DNA of 42,956 nucleotides from an uncultured Bacteroidales bacterium. Lineage in GTDB: Bacteria; Bacteroidota; Bacteroidia; Bacteroidales; UBA932. The notes under the pieces were generated by a model that was given only the letters and a program-made list of their open reading frames with translations, searched no databases and was not told where the DNA came from. The stretch is taken from contig UQWT01000012.1 of assembly GCA_900544815.1 (NCBI GenBank), positions 1 to 42,956 on the forward strand, given 5' to 3'. The position numbers were made by a program, and so were the translations under genes. Positions 16,811-25,762 of this stretch are shown here, piece after piece (within the stretch, counting starts at the first letter, position 1; each line of letters starts with the position of its first letter).

Positions 16811-17728
16811 ATGAAACCTATATTAAATAAGAAACGGAATCTTGGGCTATTTGTGCTTGTAACAATAGCATGTATCTTTATTGTTATAAACTTTCTGCGA
16901 GGTAGCGATATCTTTAGCGGTCGTAACAGATATTATACAACATTCAGCAGTGTAGACGGGTTAAGCGCCACAAGCCCTGTTTACATAAGAGGTCTTAAAG
17001 TAGGCTCAATAGAGACCATAAAATATGACAATATAAAAGACCTGTTTGTCATACGTATGGCAATAAAGTCCGATTACGCGATACCTGCCAACTCTAAGGC
17101 CGAGCTTTACAGTGCAGATATACTTGGCAGCAAATCTGTAAGAATCTCATTTGGCACCTCAAACATCCACCTATCAAAGAATGATACACTGCAAGGGATT
17201 ATAGTTCCCGACATGATCTCCACACTTACCGGCGAATTTGCTCCGCTTAAAGAGCAGTTCTCGGCTGTTATGGAGAACCTGAACAAAACACTCACAAACA
17301 TCAACGCTGTTTTAGATTCAACAACACAGAAAAATTTAAGTGAGACATTCAGCAACCTTAACGCAACAGCATCAAATGCAAAAGAACTCACTACACAGTT
17401 GAATGAGATGGCACCGCGGGCAAAGGCACTTGTTGCAAACCTGTCCGAACTGTCCGAAACATTAAAAGCAAACAAGGGTACAATTGAGGAATCTCTGAAT
17501 AACATTAAAGGTTTTACAGGCAATATTGCAAAAGCACCTATTGAGGAGACGATTGAAAAACTGAACAGCCTTATATCACAACTTCAGTCTCCGGATGGGA
17601 CGGTTGGCAAACTCCTAAACTCAAATTCAATTTATAACAATGTTGATTCATTAATCTTCCATATTGACGATTTAATTCAAAAAATTACGGCCAATCCAAA
17701 AAAATATATCAAGATAAGTGTATTTTAG
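16811..17728 (+). CDS. MCE-family (MlaD-like) lipid transport protein
   Basis: A 305-residue inner-membrane anchored protein with one N-terminal transmembrane helix (NLGLFVLVTIACIFIVINFL). An MCE domain follows (about 40-118: YYTTFSSVDGLSATSPVYIRG, then LKVGSIETIKY and ADILGSKSVRISFG). A long helical/coiled region (about 145-250, rich in LNATASNAKELTTQLNEMAP-type heptads) comes next, ending in DGTVGKLLNSNSIYNNVDSL, a usual Bacteroidota MCE tail. MCE proteins form hexameric rings carrying phospholipids across the periplasm with an MlaFE ABC transporter; those partner genes are not in this window. It follows the amidase gene, a common Bacteroidota neighbour. Confidence 0.88.
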   Translation: MKPILNKKRNLGLFVLVTIACIFIVINFLRGSDIFSGRNRYYTTFSSVDGLSATSPVYIRGLKVGSIETIKYDNIKDLFVIRMAIKSDYAIPANSKAELYSADILGSKSVRISFGTSNIHLSKNDTLQGIIVPDMISTLTGEFAPLKEQFSAVMENLNKTLTNINAVLDSTTQKNLSETFSNLNATASNAKELTTQLNEMAPRAKALVANLSELSETLKANKGTIEESLNNIKGFTGNIAKAPIEETIEKLNSLISQLQSPDGTVGKLLNSNSIYNNVDSLIFHIDDLIQKITANPKKYIKISVF

Positions 17729-17758
17729 GTCTTACGCCGCTATAACGTTGATTTAGGG

Positions 17759-17823
17759 TTATTAACAAGTTATTAACAAGTCTATTTTTATCCGTTTTTA
17801 CGGAGCAAGTAAATTTTTGCACA
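17759..17823. promoter_or_regulatory. cluster of DnaA-box-like sites upstream of dnaA, candidate oriC or autoregulatory region
   Basis: TTATTAACA occurs twice, at 17759-17767 and 17770-17778 (11-bp period, one helical turn). TTATCCGTT follows at about 17789, and TTTTGCACA at 17815-17823 fits the degenerate TTWTNCACA DnaA box. About 110 nt of very T- and A-rich DNA (17870-17960) separates them from dnaA, as a duplex-unwinding element would. The whole gap is 17729-17987. No site is the perfect TTATCCACA, so this is a candidate only. Confidence 0.4.
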
Positions 17824-17987
17824 TAGTTATAGTATTGATTTTCAATCAGTTATATTATAGAAATTTTTTCGTTTTGATTTTTAAGCAGTTACGTTTTTGT
17901 CCAAAAAAAAAATTTGATAATAATTTTTTTTATCACTTTTTTTTCTTCATTTTTGTATTCCTTAAATCTTAAAGGAGTATAAAATTT

Positions 17988-19400
17988 ATGAATGAAGACC
18001 CTCACATAATTGTATGGAATAATTGTTTGGATTTCTTTAAAGATGTCCTTCCTCCGCAAGTTTTTACAACATGGTTCAAGCCAATAAAACCGGTAAAACT
18101 TGTAGAGAACACATTGACCATTGAGGTGCCTTCGGACTACTTTAGAGAGTATTTGGAGGAAAAGTTCTTAGGTTATCTGCAAAAGGCCCTAAAACGCTTT
18201 ATAGGCAGTAACGCAAGATTGATCTACCGCATAAATGTTACCAAAGAGGAGTCTGTAACATATCCATCTGAGGATAACAGGACTGTAACAAACAAAGAGG
18301 TTCCATATCCTACCAGGAACGGCAATGATATTAATCCGTTTGTGATTCCCGGGCTGAGGCAGTTGAAGATTGATCCACAACTTAACCCCAAATATACATT
18401 TGAAAATTTCATTGAGGGCGAGTGCAACAGATTGGCAAGAACTGCAGGTATAACAATATCTCAATCTCCAGGTAACAATACTTTCAATCCTCTCTTTATA
18501 TATGGGGGTCCTGGATTGGGAAAGACACATTTAGCTCAAGCCATAGGTATAGCCATAAAGGAGAAATTCCAGGAAAAGATTGTTCTGTATGTAAGCGCCA
18601 ACCGCTTTATGACACAGTTCATAGATGCGGTTAACGTAAAAAACAAGATGACAGACTTCCTTCATTTTTACCAGTTGATGGATGTACTTATTTTGGACGA
18701 TGTACATGAATTTGTAAAGAAAGAGAAGACACAGAACGCCTTTTTCCATATATTCAATCATCTTCACCAATCAGGAAAGCAGCTGATCCTTACATCGGAC
18801 AGACCTCCGGTTGAGATGGTTGGGTTGGAACAGCGTCTGTTGTCTAGGTTCAAATGGGGATTGTCGGCAGAGCTTACTGCTCCATCTTACGAAACAAGGC
18901 TTGCCATACTTAAGGCCAAGAGTTTTAAAGACGGTATAGAGCTTCCTAATGATGTACTTGAATATATGGCTGCAAACATTACAGGAAACATAAGGGAGTT
19001 GGAGGGCTCTTTAATATCTCTTATTGCTCACGCCACACTAACAAAGGAGAGGATAACTTTAGATCTTGCAAAAAGGGTTATAGAAAAGATAGTGATGCCG
19101 GGAACAAAGGAGATCTCTTTAGACAAGATAGAGAGTACCGTATGTGATTATTTTGGAATCAACAGCGATGCCCTTCTGTCAAAGACAAGGAGAAGAGAGA
19201 TTGTCCAGGCAAGACAGATTGCAATGTATCTTGGCAGAAACCTTACGAACATCTCATTAGCATCCATTGGCAAACGCATTGGAAATAAGGATCATGCCAC
19301 TGTATTACATGCTTGCAATACAGTTACAAATCTTATTGAAACAGACAGAAGTTTCAAACAATACGTTACAGATATAGAAAGACAGCTGGAAACAGTATAA
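17988..19400 (+). CDS. dnaA: chromosomal replication initiator DnaA
   Basis: This AAA+ initiator unwinds oriC and loads the helicase. The 470-residue protein has the N-terminal DnaB-interaction domain (WNNCLDFFKDVLPPQVFTTWFKPI), a short variable linker, Walker A GGPGLGKT (173-180) and Walker B-type LILDDVHEFV. It also has a sensor region (ILTSDRPPVEMVGLEQRLLSRFKWGL) and a C-terminal domain IV with the DNA-binding signature IGKRIGNKDHATVLHACNTV. Unusually for this window, the gene has a good Shine-Dalgarno, AAGGAG, 11 nt before the ATG. pepD follows after 12 nt. Confidence 0.97.
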   Translation: MNEDPHIIVWNNCLDFFKDVLPPQVFTTWFKPIKPVKLVENTLTIEVPSDYFREYLEEKFLGYLQKALKRFIGSNARLIYRINVTKEESVTYPSEDNRTVTNKEVPYPTRNGNDINPFVIPGLRQLKIDPQLNPKYTFENFIEGECNRLARTAGITISQSPGNNTFNPLFIYGGPGLGKTHLAQAIGIAIKEKFQEKIVLYVSANRFMTQFIDAVNVKNKMTDFLHFYQLMDVLILDDVHEFVKKEKTQNAFFHIFNHLHQSGKQLILTSDRPPVEMVGLEQRLLSRFKWGLSAELTAPSYETRLAILKAKSFKDGIELPNDVLEYMAANITGNIRELEGSLISLIAHATLTKERITLDLAKRVIEKIVMPGTKEISLDKIESTVCDYFGINSDALLSKTRRREIVQARQIAMYLGRNLTNISLASIGKRIGNKDHATVLHACNTVTNLIETDRSFKQYVTDIERQLETV

Positions 19401-19412
19401 ACATATTTAGCT

Positions 19413-20876
19413 ATGACTACAGAAGATATACTCTCTATATTTAAAGAGATTACAACAATTCCAAGAGAGAGCGGAAACGAAAAGCATATTATCGCTTATC
19501 TGCAGGATTTCGCAAAAAAGCATAATCTGCAATGCAAAACAGATAAAGCAGGAAACGTGCTTATCATAAAGGAGGCCGACAAAGGCAAAGAGAGCGTTCC
19601 AACTATTATACTCCAGAGCCATTCAGATATGGTCTGCGAGAAGAATGCAGGTGTAGAGCATGATTTCACCAAAGACCCTATAAAATATGTAGAGGAGGAT
19701 GGATGGCTCATAGCAAAGGATACAACCCTTGGTGCCGACTGCGGAATAGGTATGGCGGCACAACTTGCGCTGTTAATAGATAAGAGCATAAAGACAGGAA
19801 AATTGGAGGCTCTGTTCACAGTATCCGAGGAGACAGGAATGGATGGCGCCTTTGCACTTGAGAAAGGTTTCTTTGAGGGAAAATATCTTATCAATTTAGA
19901 CTCGGAGGATGAGGGTGAGCTGTTTATAGGTTGCGCAGGAGGAATAGATACTACTGCAAAGTTCCACTATGAGCAGGAACCTGTAATGAAAGAGTACTCA
20001 CGCTATATATTCAAGATCTGCGGGGCACAGGGTGGACACAGTGGCGACGACATAGATAAAGGACGTGCAAATGCCATTAAGATACTCGCAAGGTTTATCT
20101 ACAGAGCATTGGATAAACACAGTGATATACAGCTATATAGAATAGACGGAGGCAACAAGAGAAACGCCATTGCCCGTGAAGCGTGGGTTGAACTTGGCAT
20201 AGATGGTTCTCATGAGAAATCCTTAAAGAATATATTTAAGGAGGTGATAAAGGAGTCAGCCAACGAATATCATATAACAGATCCTAATGTAACAGGTACC
20301 TGTACTCCGCTTCCAAACAGATCCACAGCCGAGCATCCATATCCTAAATTTGCAATAGACGGCAACACTGCCGCTGCATTGATCTATGGATTATATGGCG
20401 CGCCACACGGAGTTCTTGGTATGAGCGCAGAGCTTAAAGGGCTTGTTGAGACATCTACCAACCTTGCTTCCGTAAAGATGGAGAAGGGCAATATTATAAG
20501 GATAGGTACAAGCCAGCGAAGCGCAATAAACAGTTGCCGAAAGGTTGCTGCAGAGCAGGTTGAGGCTGTTTTTGCATTGGCAGGTGCTGTGGTGACTCAC
20601 GAGGGTGAGTATCCGGGATGGCAGCCAAACCTTGATTCACAGATCTTGAAGATAACAAAAGCAGCATACGAAAAATTGTTTGATACGGAGCCTGTTGTAA
20701 GAGCTATCCATGCAGGTTTGGAATGCGGGCTCTTCCTTAAAAAGTTCCCTGAATTGGATATGATTTCGTTTGGGCCAACACTTAGAGGGGTACATGCTCC
20801 GGGTGAGAAATTGGAACTCGCGAGTGTAGACAAATTCAGAAAACTGCTTATAGAGGTAGTTGAAAATATACAATAA
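19413..20876 (+). CDS. pepD: aminoacyl-histidine dipeptidase (M20 family, PepD)
   Basis: This 487-residue cytosolic dipeptidase (Xaa-His/carnosinase type) has two-metal M20 ligands: ILQSHSDMVCEKN (His, Asp), DTTLGADCGIGMA (bridging Asp), SEETGMDGA (catalytic Glu and metal Glu) and INLDSEDEGELFIGCAGG. The lid/dimer domain carries GAQGGHSGDDIDKGRANAI, and the ending FGPTLRGVHAPGEKLELASV is typical. It starts 12 nt after dnaA and ends at a strong terminator, so it is probably cotranscribed with dnaA; no functional link is implied. Confidence 0.93.
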   Translation: MTTEDILSIFKEITTIPRESGNEKHIIAYLQDFAKKHNLQCKTDKAGNVLIIKEADKGKESVPTIILQSHSDMVCEKNAGVEHDFTKDPIKYVEEDGWLIAKDTTLGADCGIGMAAQLALLIDKSIKTGKLEALFTVSEETGMDGAFALEKGFFEGKYLINLDSEDEGELFIGCAGGIDTTAKFHYEQEPVMKEYSRYIFKICGAQGGHSGDDIDKGRANAIKILARFIYRALDKHSDIQLYRIDGGNKRNAIAREAWVELGIDGSHEKSLKNIFKEVIKESANEYHITDPNVTGTCTPLPNRSTAEHPYPKFAIDGNTAAALIYGLYGAPHGVLGMSAELKGLVETSTNLASVKMEKGNIIRIGTSQRSAINSCRKVAAEQVEAVFALAGAVVTHEGEYPGWQPNLDSQILKITKAAYEKLFDTEPVVRAIHAGLECGLFLKKFPELDMISFGPTLRGVHAPGEKLELASVDKFRKLLIEVVENIQ

Positions 20877-20877
20877 T

Positions 20878-20906
20878 AAAAAAGTCGGTTCAAAGCCGGC
20901 TTTTTT
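20878..20906 (+). terminator. Rho-independent terminator after pepD
   Basis: AAAGTCGG pairs with CCGGCTTT (one G-U) around a 7-nt loop, with a flanking A run and six T downstream. It ends the dnaA-pepD transcript. Confidence 0.85.
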
Positions 20907-20945
20907 ATTTACCTTTACACGCAAATAACATTTAAAGCATATCAA

Positions 20946-21596
20946 ATGAAACAAAAATTAGTTGCTCCATCTATGCTATCCGCCGATTTTGGCGAGCTTA
21001 ACAGATGGGTAGATATTATAAACGGCTCCAACGCCGATATTTTCCACTTGGATATTATGGATGGTGTGTTCGTACCAAATATCTCGTACGGTTTCCCGGT
21101 AATTGATGCAATTGCAAAACGTGCAACAAAGACTTTGGAGGCACATCTTATGATTGTGGATCCCGACAGATATATAGAGAGGTTCGCAAAATTGGGCATT
21201 CACTGGTTAGCGGTACATTACGAGGCTTGCACTCATCTTCACAGAACTCTGCAGAACATTAGGGAGAACGGGATGAAAGCCGGGGTGGTGCTTAATCCGC
21301 ATACCCCTGTTTCACTTTTGGAGGATATTATGCCCTATACAGATATAGTAGTGCTTATGTCTGTCAATCCGGGATTCGGCGGTCAGAAATTCATAGAGAA
21401 TACCTATAGCAAACTTTCCCGCATGAACGAGATGAGGAACAGACTGAATCCGTACTGTCTTATAGAGATAGACGGAGGGGTAAATGCAGATAATGCAGGC
21501 AAGTTGTACGAACTTGGAGCAGACATTATGGTTGCAGGCAGTGCCGTGTTTGGGGCCAAGGATCCATTGGCTGTAATTGATGCAATGAAAAGATAA
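20946..21596 (+). CDS. rpe: ribulose-phosphate 3-epimerase
   Basis: Interconverts ribulose 5-phosphate and xylulose 5-phosphate in the pentose phosphate pathway. The 216-residue TIM barrel shows APSMLSADFGEL, the metal site HLDIMDGVFVPNIS, AHLMIVDPDRYI, the catalytic/phosphate region MSVNPGFGGQKFIE and the terminal IEIDGGVN and VAGSAVFGA phosphate-binding loops. The stop codon lies inside a long palindrome shared with birA. Confidence 0.96.
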   Translation: MKQKLVAPSMLSADFGELNRWVDIINGSNADIFHLDIMDGVFVPNISYGFPVIDAIAKRATKTLEAHLMIVDPDRYIERFAKLGIHWLAVHYEACTHLHRTLQNIRENGMKAGVVLNPHTPVSLLEDIMPYTDIVVLMSVNPGFGGQKFIENTYSKLSRMNEMRNRLNPYCLIEIDGGVNADNAGKLYELGADIMVAGSAVFGAKDPLAVIDAMKR

Positions 21597-21626
21597 GATT
21601 TCCGGGATATCCCGGAAATCTTATCT
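21591..21626. terminator. perfect 36-bp palindrome between rpe and birA
   Basis: AGATAAGATTTCCGGGAT is followed immediately by its exact reverse complement, giving an 18-bp stem with no spacer. It covers the rpe stop (21594-21596) and two bases of the birA stop on the other strand (21627-21625). As the two genes converge with only 28 nt between them, a bidirectional terminator is the simplest role. T tracts are short. Confidence 0.8.
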
Positions 21627-22431
21627 ACAATACATATTTTATCTCTTTAAAAGCGTAACGCTTTGTCTCTCCGCTCTCATGCTCCAACACTAAGTTGTAT
21701 TGGTCGTCTATGCCTGTGATCCTTGCTCTTATTCTATTTCCGCAGATAGTCTCAACAGGGCGGTTAAGATTTGACAGATCGTTAATCTCCTCATAATTAT
21801 GCCATTCATCCTTTCTATAAAGGCGAGATTCAAATCTTTTTGCAAACATCTCCTTGCCACCATCTATATTCATCAATGTGTACAGATCAAAAAAGCAGTT
21901 TAGAAGCTCTTCCAATGCACTATGCCTGTCAAACTCCTTTAAAGAGGTGGTATTAGGAAGCATATTCATAACCTCCTTTAGAAGCGAAGTAGGATTTTTC
22001 AAAGATGGGTCAAACTCCAACTGGTTTAGATTTAGTCCTATACCAATTATGCTGGCTGACAAAGTGTCACTTCCCAAGATGTTCTCTATTAGCATTCCGC
22101 ATATTTTTCTGTCGCCTACATAAATATCATTTGGCCATTTTATTTTGGCATCTATCCCTTTTGATTTTAGGTAATCTGCAACGGCAAGAGCAGATATCAT
22201 TGATATGTAGTGTTGCTCTTGTGGTCTAAGCCGTATATTTTTTAAAAGGATTGAAAATGTAAGGTTTAAAGCCTTTGTACTATGCCATTTGTTGCCTCTT
22301 TGTCCCTTTCCTGCCGTTTGGAAATCTGCAGACCATACGGAGTCTTGGGTTACATTATATACGTTACGCAATGCCTCTGAATTAGTAGAGTCTATTGTAT
22401 CTAACCAATTTATTGTAAGATTTCTTTTCAT
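21625..22431 (-). CDS. birA: biotin--[acetyl-CoA-carboxylase] ligase
   Basis: Activates biotin to biotinyl-AMP and attaches it to biotin carboxyl carrier proteins. The 268-residue protein is the short class without an N-terminal helix-turn-helix, so it is an enzyme and not a repressor. Visible signatures are LDTIDSTNSEALR, the biotinyl-AMP loop TAGKGQRGNKWHS, and IKWPNDIYVGDRKICGMLIEN followed by GIGLNLNQ. A small C-terminal SH3-like domain ends near LVLEHESGETKRYAFKEI. It is divergent from rsfS, as in other Bacteroidales. Confidence 0.94.
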   Translation of the reverse strand: MKRNLTINWLDTIDSTNSEALRNVYNVTQDSVWSADFQTAGKGQRGNKWHSTKALNLTFSILLKNIRLRPQEQHYISMISALAVADYLKSKGIDAKIKWPNDIYVGDRKICGMLIENILGSDTLSASIIGIGLNLNQLEFDPSLKNPTSLLKEVMNMLPNTTSLKEFDRHSALEELLNCFFDLYTLMNIDGGKEMFAKRFESRLYRKDEWHNYEEINDLSNLNRPVETICGNRIRARITGIDDQYNLVLEHESGETKRYAFKEIKYVL

Positions 22432-22457
22432 TCTGATTATTGGCTAAAAATTTGCAG

Positions 22458-22465
22458 TATCTTTG
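22458..22465 (+). promoter_or_regulatory. -7 promoter box for the rsfS-ftsH-cdsA-psd operon
   Basis: TATCTTTG fits TAnnTTTG, 39 nt before the rsfS GTG. A TTG lies 15 nt upstream, shorter than the usual 19-21. Confidence 0.45.
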
Positions 22466-22504
22466 TCTCTGCAAAAATAGTATGAAAGTTTAAAAATAGG
22501 AAAA

Positions 22505-22906
22505 GTGACAATAAATTCTTCTGTAAAAAGTAAACAAGAGCCCAATAAAGAGGCCGTAAGCGTTGAGAAAGAGATTGCTACAATAGCTGAAGCAATGTTA
22601 GATAAAAAAGCCAAAAATGTTTGTTCGTTAGACCTAACCAAAATTGGAACCGCAATATGTGATTATTTTGTCATCTGCAATGCAGACTCTACAACAGCTG
22701 TTTCTGCAATAGCTGACAATGTTGAGGATGAAATGATAAATAAATGTGAGACAAAGGTGGTTAGAAAGCAGGGACAGGAGAATGCCTTTTGGGTGATTTT
22801 AGACTATGGTAACATAGTTGTCCACATTTTTCAGACAGACTACAGAGAGTTCTACAGATTGGAGGATCTCTGGGCAGACGCAATCAAAAAAGAGTACGAG
22901 GAATAA
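22505..22906 (+). CDS. rsfS: ribosome silencing factor RsfS
   Basis: A 133-residue DUF143/Iojap protein that binds ribosomal protein uL14 and blocks subunit joining in starvation. The body shows KAKNVCSLDLTKIGTAICDYFVICNADSTTAVSAIAD and GQENAFWVILDYGNIVVHIFQTDYREFYRLEDLWADA, which is diagnostic. The frame opens with GTG at 22505, preceded by AATAGGAAAA; no in-frame ATG lies between it and the conserved core until residue 32, so GTG is the best start. ftsH follows after 9 nt. Confidence 0.93.
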   Translation: MTINSSVKSKQEPNKEAVSVEKEIATIAEAMLDKKAKNVCSLDLTKIGTAICDYFVICNADSTTAVSAIADNVEDEMINKCETKVVRKQGQENAFWVILDYGNIVVHIFQTDYREFYRLEDLWADAIKKEYEE

Positions 22907-22915
22907 TTTTTTTTT

Positions 22916-24883
22916 ATGAACAAGAGCCCTAATCAGAACAAAAAAATAAAGCCGCCAAAATTTAATGTAATTTTTTGGATCTATATACCTCTGTTTGCCT
23001 TCTTAATCTATATGGTATTTGGAGGATATCAAGGTGGTGATCCCCAGGAGACAGAATGGTACAAGGTTAAGGACAATATGATTTCACAAGGGGATGTGGA
23101 GAAAATTACATACGTGGTAAACAAGGATATTGCCGAGGTTACAATAAAAAAAGACAGTTTAAAAAAATATGTTAATCTTTTTGGAGGCAAAGAGCCTAAA
23201 TACAGCCCACAGTTTGTATTTTATATAAAATCCGAGGATGCGTTGGTAGAGGCGCGTGAAAGCCTCCCGGATGAAAAAAGATTTGAAATTAAGACAGAAA
23301 ATAGGATAGACTATTTTGGAAATATAATAAGTTGGCTTATATTCCCTGCTCTTATAGTGCTGTTGTGGTTTTTCCTTATAAAGAGGATGTCCAAAGGGAT
23401 AGGCGGTGGAGCCGGCGGAGGAGGAATCTTTAACGTTGGAAAATCGCAGGCAAAGGTATTTGACAAGGATAATAATACAAAGGTAACCTTTAAGGATGTT
23501 GCAGGATTGGAGGAGGCAAAGGTTGAGGTGATGGAGATTGTGGATTTTCTTAAAAACCCAAAGAAATATACCGCGTTAGGTGGAAAGATTCCTAAGGGAG
23601 CACTGCTTGTAGGACCTCCGGGTACAGGAAAGACATTGCTGGCCAAAGCTGTTGCAGGTGAGGCAAATGTTCCGTTTTTCTCTATATCCGGTTCAGACTT
23701 TGTTGAGATGTTTGTAGGTGTTGGAGCGTCGAGGGTAAGAGATCTGTTCAAACAGGCAAAGGAGAAGGCTCCCTGCATTGTTTTTATTGACGAGATAGAT
23801 GCTGTTGGACGTGCCAGAAGCAAAAACGGAGGGTTCTCATCAAACGATGAGAGGGAGAATACCCTTAACCAGCTTCTTACAGAGATGGATGGTTTTGGTA
23901 CAAACAGCGGTGTTATAGTTCTTGCGGCAACCAACCGTGCAGATATATTGGATAAGGCGTTGATGCGTGCCGGAAGATTTGACAGACAGATAAATGTAGA
24001 TCTACCTGAGCTTAAGGAGCGCGAAGAGATATTCAAAGTGCACCTAAGCAAGTTGAAGCTGTCACCGGAACTGCAGACAGATTTTCTTGCAAAACAGACT
24101 CCCGGGTTTTCAGGTGCCGACATTGCAAATGTTTGTAATGAGGCTGCTCTTATGGCTGCAAGAAAGAATAAGCAGTTTATTGAAAAGCAGGATTTCTTGG
24201 ATGCAATAGACAGAATTGTAGGAGGTTTAGAGAAGAAAAGCAAGATAATATCTCCGCAGGAGAAGAGAACCATTGCATTCCATGAGGCAGGCCATGCAAC
24301 TGTAAGTTGGATTCTGCCTAATGCAAACCCTCTTCTTAAAGTTACAATAATCCCAAGGGGAAAGGCTTTAGGTGCGGCATGGTACATTCCGGAAGAGAGG
24401 CAACTTACAACTAAGGAGCAGATGATGGAGGAGATGGCTGCCACAATGGGCGGACGAGTTGCAGAGGAACTGATTAACGGAAAGATCTCTACCGGAGCAC
24501 TATCTGACTTAGAGAAGATTACAAAGCAAGCGTACGCAATGGTCACCTACTTTGGTATGAGCGAAAAGGTTGGTAATGTCTCTTTCTATGATTCACAAGA
24601 CAGCGGCTACAATTTCCAAAAGCCTTATAGCGAGAAGACAGCCGAGTTGATAGATGCTGAGGTTAAAACACTCATAAACAGCTCCCATGAAATGGCGCAC
24701 AAGATATTGACCGAGCATTTTGACGGGTTTAACAAGCTTGCCAACCTGCTTTTGGAGAGAGAGGTGGTATTCCAGGAGGATTTGGTTAACATCTTTGGGC
24801 CAAGACAGGGTGCAGAAAAGCAGGATGAAAATGTAGCAAAGGATAAAGAAACTGAGCCGGAGAGCCTTAATAAAGATGAATAA
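22916..24883 (+). CDS. ftsH: ATP-dependent zinc metalloprotease FtsH
   Basis: This membrane-bound AAA+ protease (655 residues) degrades misfolded membrane proteins and regulators. It has two transmembrane helices (about 18-37 and 138-157) around a periplasmic domain, then a Gly-rich GGGAGGGGIFNVGKS linker, Walker A GPPGTGKT (233-240), and Walker B with CIVFIDEIDAVGR. The second region of homology lies in LAATNRADILDKALMRAGRFD, and the zinc site is HEAGH (456-460). The C-terminal tail is charged and low-complexity. The TAA stop overlaps the cdsA ATG by one base. Confidence 0.97.
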   Translation: MNKSPNQNKKIKPPKFNVIFWIYIPLFAFLIYMVFGGYQGGDPQETEWYKVKDNMISQGDVEKITYVVNKDIAEVTIKKDSLKKYVNLFGGKEPKYSPQFVFYIKSEDALVEARESLPDEKRFEIKTENRIDYFGNIISWLIFPALIVLLWFFLIKRMSKGIGGGAGGGGIFNVGKSQAKVFDKDNNTKVTFKDVAGLEEAKVEVMEIVDFLKNPKKYTALGGKIPKGALLVGPPGTGKTLLAKAVAGEANVPFFSISGSDFVEMFVGVGASRVRDLFKQAKEKAPCIVFIDEIDAVGRARSKNGGFSSNDERENTLNQLLTEMDGFGTNSGVIVLAATNRADILDKALMRAGRFDRQINVDLPELKEREEIFKVHLSKLKLSPELQTDFLAKQTPGFSGADIANVCNEAALMAARKNKQFIEKQDFLDAIDRIVGGLEKKSKIISPQEKRTIAFHEAGHATVSWILPNANPLLKVTIIPRGKALGAAWYIPEERQLTTKEQMMEEMAATMGGRVAEELINGKISTGALSDLEKITKQAYAMVTYFGMSEKVGNVSFYDSQDSGYNFQKPYSEKTAELIDAEVKTLINSSHEMAHKILTEHFDGFNKLANLLLEREVVFQEDLVNIFGPRQGAEKQDENVAKDKETEPESLNKDE

Positions 24884-25752
24884 TGAATAATCTTACAAAA
24901 AGGAGCATTAGTGGAGTTGCCTTCATAATAATTATGACAGGCGCTCTGCTTTTTAATGTGTGGTCATATTTAATCCTAATGACCATTATCATTATTTTCT
25001 CCACCAAGGAGTATTTTAGCTTGAGCGGAATACAAAACTATCATAGGGTTACCATGATACTCTCTCTAACTGCTTCACTATTTCTTTTCTATTGTTCTAC
25101 CATGGTTGCAATAAGAGGGATAGACCTGCATTTTCTGCTTCTTACAATAATCCCGCTTATATTTATAATGGTATCTGCATTGTATAACAAGCAGTACAAC
25201 ATACATAAGGGCAGCGGAGCTCAGAGGGAACCAAACGGTTACGAGATGCTTCCGTGGGCTTACTCTGCTTTCTTCTATACAGGTGTTCCATTTGCACTTA
25301 CAACCTTGATAATAACAGATGGAAACGGGAACTACACAGGCAAGGTTCTTTTGAGCATGTTTATTATTCTGTGGGCATGCGATGTGGGAGCCTACTGTTT
25401 GGGCTCTACTCTTGGGAAAAAAATAAACTATAAACTGTTTCCTTCAATCTCCCCAAACAAGACCTGGACAGGATTTTTTGGGGCTGTAATATCTGCTATT
25501 ACAGCAGGTTTGGTTGTTAAATTGTGCGGACTGCTGGAGATTAGCTACGTTCATATTATAGCAGTATCGATAATTATTACTATCTTTGGCGTTTTAGGAG
25601 ATTTGGTTGAATCTCAACTGAAGCGAAATTTTGGTGTAAAGGATTCCGGAAACATTATGCCCGGGCATGGTGGCATGTTAGACAGATTTGACGGTGCATT
25701 GCTGGCATTTCCGGTAGCGGTTTTATACCTGTATTTTTTTGTTAACATTTAA
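24883..25752 (+). CDS. cdsA: phosphatidate cytidylyltransferase (CDP-diglyceride synthase)
   Basis: Makes CDP-diacylglycerol from phosphatidate and CTP in the inner membrane. The 289-residue polytopic protein has the conserved sequences FPSISPNKTWTGFFGAVIS and GDLVESQLKRNFGVKDSGN followed by IMPGHGGMLDRFDGALLAFP, the CdsA signature. It overlaps ftsH by one base (translational coupling) and precedes psd, the next enzyme class on the route to phosphatidylethanolamine. A phosphatidylserine synthase gene is not present in the window. Confidence 0.94.
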   Translation: MNNLTKRSISGVAFIIIMTGALLFNVWSYLILMTIIIIFSTKEYFSLSGIQNYHRVTMILSLTASLFLFYCSTMVAIRGIDLHFLLLTIIPLIFIMVSALYNKQYNIHKGSGAQREPNGYEMLPWAYSAFFYTGVPFALTTLIITDGNGNYTGKVLLSMFIILWACDVGAYCLGSTLGKKINYKLFPSISPNKTWTGFFGAVISAITAGLVVKLCGLLEISYVHIIAVSIIITIFGVLGDLVESQLKRNFGVKDSGNIMPGHGGMLDRFDGALLAFPVAVLYLYFFVNI

Positions 25753-25762
25753 TAGACAGACA

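Noticed and set aside
23311..24546. 411-codon open frame antisense to ftsH
   Set aside because: It mirrors ftsH exactly, its Ser/Ile/Ala-rich translation resembles no protein, and ftsH is fully conserved on the other strand.
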